Assembly (NCBI GenBank): GCA_009760855.2 | Contig: WPIO01000033.1 | Coordinates: forward strand, 706,001 to 770,000 | DNA length: 64,000 nt | From: Cristatella mucedo | Taxonomy: Eukaryota > Bryozoa > Phylactolaemata > Cristatellidae | Direction of reading: 5' to 3' | Shown: in pieces, positions 42,791 through 53,440 of the stretch | Numbering within the stretch: position 1 is the first letter of the stretch | Layout of the letters: each line of letters begins with the position of its first letter | Position numbers and translations under genes: made by a program | Notes under the pieces: generated by a model | Databases searched by the model: none | Seen by the model: only the letters and a program-made list of their open reading frames with translations | Told to the model about the DNA's origin: nothing

Positions 42791-45080
42791 CTTAGATTTT
42801 GTGCAGATCTAGCAAGAAATCGAGGAATTCTCTCCAGTTACTGACCCAGGGACTACGACTTCGATTGGGTAAACAGGTTGGCTGTGCTAGCAGTAGCTGA
42901 AGCTACTACAATGTGTGTCAGCTCTCAGCCACTGACAGCTTTCTTGTGCCAGGCTGTTGACTGCTTTGCCCGGCCAGCTACCAGCTCACATCGGATTCGT
43001 AAAGGCTGACCCGGCTGCTCGTTAAAATTGTTGGAGGCCGTGGCAGCAGCTCGGGTAGGATTACTCCCAGGAACTTTTATGCATAATGCTTTTGTGGGCT
43101 AACAAGATTAGGTACACGATTTATTGAGTCAGCTGGCTGCGCTGGTGCACTGCTGTCGAGTAGCCAGTCCCAAAGGAGACTTGATTCCATTGACAGCAGC
43201 CATCTGCCGAAGAGAACTGGGCTCGAGCAGTTTGCCAGCATGCCTTGAACGCATGCAGGCACGCACACAGGCATGCACGGCTAGATGAAGCTAGTTGGTC
43301 GTATGTGCGTTCAGTCACCAGTCACTAGCTCATAGGCTGCTTGCCTGCTAGTCGTCGTTAGGCAAGCCCAGCAACCTCCGAGCAGCACCAGTCATGCTTA
43401 CCAACTGCTGAAGAGTTGATGGCAAAAGCCTAGTGTGCCTGCCTGACGAGATCTGCTCTAAATAAGAGTCTTGCATCACAGATGTCTTGCCTCACGGCTA
43501 AGCCGATGCCATCGAGTATTGACGGCAATGATTCGGGTTGTATGCCCTACAATTGGCTAAGCATCGTGTTTTGCAACACCGAGGGCGTGATTCGTCCATT
43601 GTGTGAGGTCTTGATCAAGGGTAGCCAGCAGCAGGGCACCATCACTCGAAAATACACAAGACAGATGCACACACGTGCTTAGTGACCGGGCACGCAAAGT
43701 AGGACTTGTGGGCATGCTGCTGCCCGCCAGCAAACCAAAAGTGCTATTAAAAACCTATTGCTTCCATTACCCCAGGCTACTCGAGAAGAAAGACACGGCA
43801 AAGGAAAAGGCAGCTCGGGGCACAATGCTTTGTGATTTTCAATGGCAGCACGAGATACATCTCAGCAGCCACTTATGCCAAGTCTTTTGATAGATAAAAC
43901 AGGTTAAATGGAAAACTAGTGATTGCAGCTGTATAAAACCATAGGTGCTTCGGGGCAGGCTTTACCGGCAGCAAGCTCTAGGAAAGCAAATCGACAGTGT
44001 ATTGCTTACAATAGCATAGCCTGCCTGTTCACATGCACTATGATGAGGGTTTGGCGACATAAGCCAACTGGGCCATGAAGTACCAAGATGCAACCCTCGG
44101 CCAGCTTGCCAAGCAAAAACTATTACTGTGTTGGTCAACTAAAGTCCGGTAACCGAGTCCAGTACGAAGCTAGTCAGTGGTCGGGAGTCACCTGGTGTGC
44201 ATAATATCGGGAAGCAAAGAATATTATCAAGTTCTTTACTTGCTTTCCTTATATCGAGGCTGGCTTTTCTATTACATGGAAAGTGGCACAGACCGATGAA
44301 GCCAAATATGCATCCCCAGAGCGATCACAGCAACCACACAGGTCGGGTAGAAGTCACGAAAGCCTATGGTTACAGATGACAACTACGGGACAGGCCGGTT
44401 GATAATTTTAGATTCGTCTTACTTTGCGCTTACATACAGCAATCTGCACATGACAAACCTGCTAAAAGTTGGAAGTATTACACTCGTGATCAGATGCTGC
44501 AACACCGAAATACGCTTCCAAAGCTTCCGGCAAAAGGATTTCTAAAGTCCTCCCAGAGCAGAGGTACTGGTTCATGCTGCCGGATATGCGGGAGGCCGAA
44601 ACGAAATGGTATAACTTTACACTGAACAGATGTATAAGCTAACGACAAACTGTACAGTATGCATTCGCATTCTGCCAGAGACAGTATGTAGGTAGCTAAT
44701 GTCAGAGCCACAACCACTTCGTACACACAAAACGCATTGCGGTGGATCACATATATTGAACTCGATCGTGAATATGAAAAAGCAGTTTGCTTATTGCCAC
44801 AACGCACACCTGCACTCAACCGTTTATCCTTTGTGGTCTTGGCTGGCTGTCCACTCGCAGGCGCCGAGCACGCGGTGCCGCCATTACTTTCCGGATCTCC
44901 TCTTCGAGCGCTTGCGCAGTTGCTTGGGCTTGCCCCTTACCCCAGACTCGGCGCGACCGTATGGGTCGACCAATCAGGCTTCTACCACGGGCTTGTGGGG
45001 CGTGTAGCGCCAGCACGAGAGCTGCGACTATTCGCTAGGGGTTCATCCCCGCCAATGAAGGTTTTCGTGGGGCGTGCCGA
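42791..45080. other. No gene recognised
   Basis: Composition turns GC-richer after about 44.8 kb. No supported coding exon, although several medium reading frames overlap at 44700-45080. Confidence 0.35.
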
Positions 45081-45084
45081 TTGA

Positions 45085-45740
45085 GGACATTTCGGTGTTG
45101 CTGCGCCAATGAGGATGTCCCGCGCGCTAGTCCAAATCTGGGCTGCGCCCATGAGGACGCAGGGCGCCGGCTGCGCCGACCTCGACGTAGTGCGCCAAAC
45201 AGGACGTGGCGAGCCGCCTGCGCCGACCAGGACGTGGCGCGCCACCTGCGCCGACCAGAACGTTGCGCCTGTGCTGACCTGGACGTAGCGCGCTGCCTGC
45301 GCCGACCAGAACGTTGCCCTCTCTTTGCTGACCCGGACGTAGCGCGCCGGCTGCGCCGACCCGGACATGGCGCGCCAGCTGTGCTGACCCGGACGTAGCG
45401 CCGGCTGTGCCGATCGGGATGTAACACGCAAGCAGCGCCGACCTGAACGTTGCGCCCCCCCCCCCGCCTGTGCCGACCCGGACGTAGCACGCCGGCTGCG
45501 CCAATCGGGATGTAACGCGCCGGCTGCGCCGACCAGTACGTAGTGAGCCGGCTATGCCGATCAGGACGTAGCACTCCGGGCTGCACCCGATAGGATGGAG
45601 GGCGGTAGCTGCGCTGTCGAGGATGTAGCAGCGTTGCACTCTGGCTGCTCCGACTAGACTTAGCACGCAGGCTGCGCTGGTGGGGACATAGCGTTGTTGC
45701 CGCCGACGAGGACTTCCTACTGGCCTACTGGCCGCACTGC
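45085..45740. repeat. GC-rich minisatellite
   Basis: More than 20 imperfect units on the theme GCCGACCNGGACGTAGCGC with variable spacers (mostly 20-45 nt), so both strands show long pseudo-coding frames rich in Arg/Ala/Gly. The unit alternates between GCGCCGACC and GCCAATCGG variants. A C run sits at about 45446-45457. Confidence 0.9.
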
Positions 45741-47034
45741 AAGAGGCGGAACCGCATTGGCTGCACTGACCAAGATTTAGCACTGGCCGCACTGATGTAG
45801 TGCAGCTTAAATATTAAGAGGGCAGTGGCGAAGATTTGTCGGTAAGAGCGCCAGGCTGTGAAGTCGAATTAGATATATCGGAAACGATCCTGACAGGATT
45901 CAAATACTGGCATGATGTTGAGAATTGGCACCTCGACGGCTGCACCTCTGAAAAGCATCGCTTGTGGATAGCACGCTTTCGCGGTTCCTAGGCGGCTGCG
46001 GCAAGGTGGATGTATCGAGAAGAGGCTCGCGGTCAGTGATCGCGTGCTGCATTCGACGAGTGCTTGCACGATCGATCCGCAGTGCTAACGCCCGCCCACT
46101 TGGGGTTAAGTTTACTAAGGTCTACGACTCGCTGCGACGATACGATCGAGTCGCCTGCACTGGGGAAGAGTTTCGTGTATTATACCGAGGCTGTCACGTG
46201 TCACATACCTGCATGAGACGGCAGAGCGGTGTCCTCAGTGAAGGAAAAGCGAAGGACTCAGGCTTACGGAGCCGCCCATGGATCGCTTGTCATTATGTTG
46301 CTGCGAGTGCTGGATTGATTTGGTCGGCTGAGCCCATTGGCGGAGACTTGTGGTATTGAGAGCTCAGGCGTCGCAGCTGCTGCTTGAGCTTGCGTGCTCT
46401 ATTGCTATAGCTTTCTCCGTAGTAGCATTAACTAAAAACGTGAAGGAGCCAGTGCTCGTTTCTCATTTCCGGTCGTCGTCCAGGTGAGCTTGTTTCGCCG
46501 CGTCGAACTTCGAGCTTCCAGTGTATATGAGCCGTAACTTGGACAGACTTGACAGACCAAGTAATCGTGTGGCAGAAGGAAGATTCCTGCTTGGAAAGAG
46601 CCGAGAACTGTATAAGCGAAGCGAAGATTTAGCACAATTGTCTTTGCCACCCCACCAATTGTAGCCGTGAACATTCGCTGTACTGGTATGCAGGTACGTG
46701 CAGCTGTTCTGCCGGGCCAATGCGATGGCTCTGCTGTAGCTACCGACAACTAGGGATCTATTTGCTTGCCAACTGACACGGCCGGTGCCGTTCCACAGTG
46801 AATGCCCCGGTGCGCCTTTCGAGATTTCTCGCCTGAAGAGCTCATATTAAGGGTCAGACCACAGAGCGATGCATTGCTGTCTGCTTCCTGCAAGCCATGC
46901 CCCCCCCCCGAGTGGCTCGCCGGTGCTGGCTTTGAAGCACCGGCAGGCCATTGCTGGCCGGAGTGAATCTGGCACTGTGCAAGCACCCTTGGTCGAGAGA
47001 GACCCTGGCTTGAGCACTGGGCCTATTGAGTTGT
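45741..47034. other. No gene recognised
   Basis: Mixed composition, short C run at 46901-46909, no supported exon. Confidence 0.4.
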
Positions 47035-47180
47035 AATGCTGAGCCGTAATAGCTCCCTAGGTAAGGCGGTTGCTTTTCACGACCCCGGCCTGAGATCGTG
47101 GGTTCGAATCCTGCGGTGGGCGATCCTTTATCGCAACCGCAAGCGGTGGTGATAGCCGCTTTTAGAGCTGCCAACGGAGC
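47035..47180 (+). repeat. SINE family 1 copy with intact B box
   Basis: ctccctaggtaaggcggttg (A-box region), ttttcacgaccccggcctga, then gatcgtgggttcgaatcctg, a good RNA polymerase III B box, then cgcaagcggtggtgatagcc. The tail is replaced by other sequence after about 47180. Confidence 0.78.
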
Positions 47181-47679
47181 CGTTGCATAGCCGTTGCTCG
47201 TCTGACTTGGGCGCCTGTGCCGGAGAGTGTGCAGTAGCGGCAGTTCTGCTCTGCCGTCGTTTTTCAACTAGAAACTGCCGCGCCATGTCAGGCACTGCTC
47301 GTCAAACAGCCCGTCGTTGTCGTCAAAGGGGGGCAAGATGGGAAGCATGGAGTAAAAGGCCATACGCAGAAGAAACTGTCGCAATGACCAGTATATGCAC
47401 ATCTTTTGAACTGCGACATCTCGTAGATTTATCCTACTCACACGGCCTTATCGGTACGAGAAGGCAAGGCGGTTGGTGTATCCCAGTTTGACAGGCCGGT
47501 ATCCCCGTGGGTGGGACCGGGGAACAAGCCAAACTCAGTTCAGCCGTAACCACGGTTATTCGAAGGAGTGCCAGGTGAAACGTGCGGTTTTGCAGATTGT
47601 GCAACGAGTGTAGGAAGGAGCTCACTATCGCAGCTCGTATGAACGCAGCCGATCAGCAACTAGCGACTGTCCGGCCTCA

Positions 47680-47820
47680 TGCTCTGGTTTGGCCCAGGGG
47701 TAAGGCCTTTAATGGCCAGCATTGTGGATTCGAGCCCTAAGGCGCCTGGATATAGACCAAGTTATGTTAGGGTGCTATGTGAAGAAATTCTTGATCTTTT
47801 TATTAATATTATCTCTGGTT
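47680..47820 (+). repeat. SINE family 2 copy
   Basis: tttggcccaggggtaaggcc (head), gtggattcgagccctaagg (B box), gttagggtgctatgtgaaga and an A/T-rich tail. Confidence 0.7.
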
Positions 47821-49457
47821 ACTAAAACTAAATAATCTTGGACGATAGCATGAGCTAGAGTTGTCAACGGCCAGCATCAGCTTTTACCGTTCGTTGTAGA
47901 ACTGATGGTTGAGCTTCCGACGACTGGCAGGGATTTGTGTGCTAGTTCTCGGGTGCCCTATGCCCTGGCACAGTTGGCTCTCAGTTCTTTACCGTAATGG
48001 CCACTGGACCTATTAACCTCCGGAAACCTGTGCTTGGCACAGAGAAAAACAAACCTCTGACTAATCTGTGGGCAGAATGAACCCAAGATTTTCTGGCAGG
48101 TGCCCTCCCCCAACCAATAGCCTCAGCCTGCCCACTTTGCTGAAAGGGGCCCTCGAGTTCAATGACAAGAAATCCTGCAGCCGAATCCCATCCACACTGA
48201 TATGCTGCTGTATCACTGGCTTGGCAGTGTACATGCCACGACTTGCCTGGCTCACTTGCTCTATCACCTTTTCTGTGCACTGCAAGAGTAGGTTCACAGT
48301 GCGGTTGGTCTGTAGGCGATTTCAACTTCCGCCCGAACCGCAAAGGGGCCTACTCTTTTACTCTTTTACCACCACCGGCCAGCTGTGGCTGGCAGTAACT
48401 GGTCTTTGTGGCCCAAAAGTCGGCATGCTGTGGGTGGAGTGAGGGTGATGGCTGGCGCCACTCGGCTCACCCTGTTGGCAGTAAACTTCTTTATGTAGCC
48501 TTGCAGGCAGGGCAGCTGCTTTCTAGGAAAATATGAACCGCCCGAGGTCCCACTAGCTTGGCTTTTCTGCTGCAACAAATAAAAGCACTGCCTCAACCTA
48601 TTTTGTTGCTCTACATCGGGCTGCCTTCAAGTTGCATACCTGGACGAAGCGATCTGGCCCTGCCAGCCGAAAACCTGCTTTGAGGCATGGCCGTGGTCGG
48701 TCGCCTCGTTGACTAGTTCAACCAGTTGGCACTTCCAGTCCCACGGCCATTAGCAGAGATGCACATCTTCCGGCCTCGGGTGGGCGACGCGATGGCTCCG
48801 AGTTCACGGCTCCGGTTGCCGTTGAAACGTGACCACCCTATCTATGTTCCCTGTACACGGCAACCTCCGAGCCTCCTCCGAGTACCACTGAAATATTAGT
48901 TCGTCCCACGACTTTTATGTTCCCCCTCTCGGGGCAGGGTGACACACCAGCGCAGTCATCGCTAGCCAGCCGGGTAGCATCCCTAATGCTGGTAAAAGGA
49001 AATGCCAGCTTGCCATCCAAATTCGCTGGGCCGGCGATGTTGGGATTGGCAAAGGACAGTGGAATCGGCAGTCCCCAATAAGCATACCCAGTCCCCAGTG
49101 CCTTAAAATAAGTTGAGCAGAGCAAGAAGTCGCTCGACTCGACTTGCGACTAATTAGCAGTTCAGATGCGGCTGCCTTACCCAATTGCTCCCTTCGTAGG
49201 GCTAGATTATTATTAGAGCACCGCTAGCTCGAGCGAACTGCACTACTCTACGGGAGCTGCAGTTGAGCTCCACGTAGGATGATTGACATAACACTGCATC
49301 TCGAAACTCTCGTTCCTACTGCTGCTGCTGCTACAGCAGCAGACGATGGCAGCTAGTGGAGAGCTAGCAGGTCTGAGGCAGCGATGCCTTTGCCGCGACG
49401 TTCGGTGCTGGGTAGTAGAGAGATGCACTCTGCGATCGTGCTTGCACGTTCGCATCA
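47821..49457. other. No gene recognised
   Basis: Open minus-strand stretches at 47981-48343 and 48838-49125 have protein-like composition but no recognisable motif; they may be transposon-derived. Confidence 0.3.
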
Positions 49458-49467
49458 GCGCGCGCGC

Positions 49468-49510
<43 letters not shown>
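49458..49510. repeat. (GC)n-(GT)n microsatellite
   Basis: GC alternation followed by about 22 GT units, same architecture as the array at 27796. Confidence 0.95.
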
Positions 49511-49989
49511 CATGACGTGCGGCTACTGAGCGCTTAGACTGCCTGACTGTTAATGCTAGATCTTTTTCTTAGGCACAACAGTGTGTTGTTTTAGGCTCCT
49601 GCTTTAGTCCAGCACTTGAAACTTCCCAGTTCGTCGGATCAGTAGACCTCGGTGCCAATTGAATATCAGAATATCCAAGCTCATCAGGAGTAGAAAGTGA
49701 GTCAAGCAGCGCTACCAATCTATTGGCTGAAGCGTTGCACTATGCGCTTCGAGCCAGTAGGAGCACGGTTGCTTTAGGTTAAATGTAATAATCAGCTACC
49801 CTTATGTAGGCCAAGCAAGGACACTGATTCATGCAAATAGTTTTTTCCTCGTGCAGGGGGACATCCTGCCGAATAACAAATGTTTTATTTTCAAGATACT
49901 ACTTAGAATCGCCTTTTTTTAAGTCCAACGTCAAAGCAGATGGCCCGCGGGGGCTGGGTTGGTGGTAGTGGGTACCTCTGATCCTCTGC

Positions 49990-50205
49990 TTCTCGGCGAT
50001 GTCTTGCTTCGTTCCTCCCTGTCTCGATCCGCCTGCGTGTCTCTCTGGCTGTGTCGGTCTATTTGTTTGTCTGTCTGCCGGTCAGCCTGTAGGTCTCTCT
50101 TGCTTGGTCACTGGCTCTCACTGTCTCTGCCTCTTTAGCTGCCTCTGTCTAAGTCTGTGTGTGTGTTCGCGTGTGTGTGTGTGTGTGTGTGTGTGCTCGC
50201 ACGCG
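49990..50205. repeat. Pyrimidine-rich tract and (GT)n microsatellite
   Basis: Imperfect CTGT/CTCT sequence leading into a GT run at about 50157-50193. Confidence 0.85.
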
Positions 50206-50274
50206 CGAGAGCGTGCATGCATAAGTGTGTGTAGCTGTCTGCCTATAGCGACAAGCAAGCTATGAGGAGGGCTG

Positions 50275-51067
50275 ATCAAAGTATGAGCTCGCCACGAATT
50301 CTTTCCTATTGAAACGAATTGAAATGCCATTAATTCGTTCCGGGCCCCAAAAAACACTACAATTTTTGTCACATGTTTTACATTAAAATATGTACTTATA
50401 AATAACGAATATTGTTTAATAATAATAATAACTTAATAATACAGTAGAATGTTTTGCAATAAACGCGTTTTATTAATCCTAATGAACAGGAGTAACTTGG
50501 AGATCAGGCGACTTGAAGATGCTGATAGAGTTAGAGGAGAAAGGCTGAAATGAATATCTGAATCTTATCAGCCGACTTTTGCTCTTTCGCCTGGCTTTCC
50601 CGCTTGCAGTTTATTGGTTGGGCCTTTACACGGACTCGCCGATTGTTATCAGTTATGCGGTGGACTCTCACACGATGGTTTTGCTTAAATAGAGTACAGT
50701 GTGTGCTTAGATATTCCAGCCGTAGTCGGATTTAACACCCGAGTCCGGCGATCTTGTGCGTCCAAGCACCACGATGGCTCGCTCGAGTCTGTGTGGGAGC
50801 GAACCAAAAGGCAGGCCTGCGCTAGGCGTCACACCCGGATCGTAGGGCAGCGTCTTGCAACAGAACGTCATTCTCGGCCCTACCCTTATTGGCCTGAGTA
50901 ACCGCACGCAGTGTGACGTTCGCTGCGGCAACTAGCAGCGGAGTGTCTGAAGCTGGCTCGTAACCCGAATTTTAGCTTGCAACTCAAAGCAAAAAATCGG
51001 CCGAGAGACAGCTCATATCTGGAAACACTCGTATGTCAAGTCACCCGTAAGCCGAGCTACCACTGTA
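50275..51067. mobile_element. Tigger/pogo-like non-autonomous DNA element
   Basis: The right end (about 50965-51065, reverse complement starting CAGTGGTAGCTCGGCTTACG) and an interior block near 50300-50352 (attgaaacgaattgaaatgc, then attcgttccgggcccc) match the general pattern of Tigger-type elements known from many animals. A TA follows the right end at 51066. The left terminal repeat is not clear and no transposase is intact, so element limits are approximate. Confidence 0.5.
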
Positions 51068-53440
51068 CTTGCATGCAAATTGCTAAGAGGCTGCTGTTAG
51101 TGCTAGCACCGACTTTGGCCGAAGCCCTCCATGCCCACCCCTATCCACGGCTTAGGAAGCTACTTGCTGGCTTGGTCACGTAGGAGCTATCTAGGCGGTG
51201 GCAGCTGGACCGGGTTTACTACCGATGTAAGGCGACCCTTGTCCTCGGCTTGCAGCAGCCGGCTGCTTTCGTTGGGGATCTGCACTAAGTAAACACGTAG
51301 CAGCCAGCCAGCTGCCGCAGCTCCTGCCATCAGCCTGCTGAAACCGGACACTGGTGCCGATGGACTGGTGCCCGTGGGCTGGTGCCTGCCCGGTTGGGCA
51401 TCAGGGGTGCACACGCTTGGGCAGCACAGGGGTGCACATGCAGCCAGCTAAGCTGGCTTCGAGCAACTGGGCTCCCCTTCCGGATGTCCGTCGCTGGCAC
51501 GAAGCACTTCGCTCGGCTGCTGTCGCTGTCTCCACTGCTGTGCTGCTGGCCTTGAGCACTTCGAAGCTCCTGAACCCTTCCTCGTTCATGCGTAGCTAAG
51601 CACAACCAGCCGAGAGCTGCTGACAGTTCCGTGTTGGCAGGGAAAGCCTCGGCAGTGGCAGGGCTAGCTCGGGCTGCAAGTGCAGCGAAGTGTTTAGCCA
51701 CAACCACAGCTGGCTGGTCCGTGTGGTGGCCAGGGTCGGATGCTGCCTCCTCCCATTTCCTGGGCTGCCTCGGCAGCTTGACCTTAATCAAATTGCTTGC
51801 GACTGCCTTGATGACTCATCGCCGGTTGGAGCCAATGCCTACGGTCACCTCTGATAGGCTGTAGGCGCCTGCCTGGCTGCAGTGCTGCGGCCAGAAATGA
51901 GCAGAGTCCAGCGATGAGCAGCAGACAGCAGCAGCACGGATCGCTTTAGCCGCACGTGGAGCACGCTAGCTAGTTCAACCTGTTGGTGAAGCATAGTTCT
52001 CAGTAGATGCCTGGGCCCCAGCCCCTCGCCTGCCAAGCGCTGGCTGCCCATTGCAAGCCTCGTCTAGAAGAATTCCGTAGCTCTTTCTTAGCAAACAGCT
52101 GCCAGGCCAGAGTCGTTGAGCAACAAAATATAGCTGGGTATCTCGTAGCGCTAGGTGGAGGAGGGAGGATGGGGCTTGCCTTACTTTTTTGTCGGCGGTT
52201 TTTATCGAAGTGCCGAGGAGCCCGGCAGTAGCTGTTCTCGTGCAGACCTACTGTTAAATGGGTTGTGGTAATTACATGGGCCGGCCGACTGAGCTGCTTT
52301 AAGTAATAAACAAATCATTACTAGCCGAGCCATATGGCGGCGATTCGACATGGTTCAGACGCTCGCCAGCCGTCCCTGTATAACTGGGTGGGTGCAGCTG
52401 CCGGGCCTCTGATCAGCCGGCGCCCCACTCTCATTGTAGGTCGGCTCTGCCCCCCCTACTAGCATGAGAGAGCTCTCGGCAGCCCAGCCGTCCATCACAG
52501 GGCTGCTTTTCCGACCCGTCGGCCGCTTTCCCGCCGGGTGGGCTCTGCAATCAAGCGCTACCTGCACCGGCGGTTCGCTCGCGGGCGCAAGACTAATCTA
52601 CTTCCAGAGCCTGAGTAGGGGAGCGCGTGCCCCCCCCCCCCCCCGCACGGCTCTTACTGGGTGGCAATGCCCCTACTTCCTGTGAGGTTTGCGTGGTGGT
52701 ATGCAGCAGGTCTCGGAGACAGGTGCCCTTCGTAGCTGCGTCGTGCCAGATTCTTTCATTAGAAATGCCATAAAAAGCCACTCTTGAGCGAATTCGCTCG
52801 GGGACCATGCCTCCGGTTCCCATGCCACACCCAGAGCTCTTTAACGACTGACATCTTCGACTGGAGGGCATTTGAAGGGAGAAAAGCCTCCCTTTCCTGA
52901 CTGGTTGAGAGATATCGATGACAAAGTCCTAGTGCTCACTCTGGCTGTAGATCAGATCCTGGAAAGAGCCGATTTCCGGCATCCGATGGCTGCCCTCACA
53001 GGATGTCGGTTTCTCAATGAATATTTAATAACAATGATTTTAATCGTCCGGCTGGAAAGACTGAATCGATAGGAGCGAATCCCGAATTCGCCGTTAGGGC
53101 GAGTGCCCATTGGTGCATACGTCCTTTTTACCCTGACCAGCACAACCTGGCGAGATTTCTAAGCTTCAGAATTTCGCATTCCTTCCTTCTTAGCACTGCA
53201 GTTCTCTGCTCTGCTCGGGCAGGCACACGGTCTCGGTCACAGTGCAGCGAGACTCTAGATATAGTACCAACCTCCAGATTGCTTAGCAACGCTCGGGCTA
53301 TCGCTCGGTCAATCGCCCAGCTTTGCCCAATCGTGCTTCCTCAGCCCCTTTCGTAGTTCAATCTAACTGCGTCACTCGGTGACCGACGTCTCACTGTCTG
53401 TATATGTGCGGTCGTACCATGCTTTCGAGAGATAAACCAT
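51068..53440. other. No gene recognised
   Basis: GC-rich with many overlapping chance frames on both strands; C run at 52630-52644. No splice-bounded open stretch stood out. Confidence 0.3.

Noticed and set aside
45085-45740. CRISPR-like array
   Set aside because: Units are imperfect, spacing is irregular, spacers are related to each other and the DNA is animal.
45035-45792. Long Arg/Ala/Gly-rich frames on the minus strand
   Set aside because: They are translations of the minisatellite; all frames show the same periodicity.
47035-47110. Possible tRNA gene
   Set aside because: A- and B-box-like sequences are present, but no cloverleaf with a paired acceptor stem forms and the segment belongs to the repeated SINE family.
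47981-49125. Minus-strand protein-like frames
   Set aside because: No motif, no splice support and no partner exons; possibly old transposon sequence, but it cannot be named.
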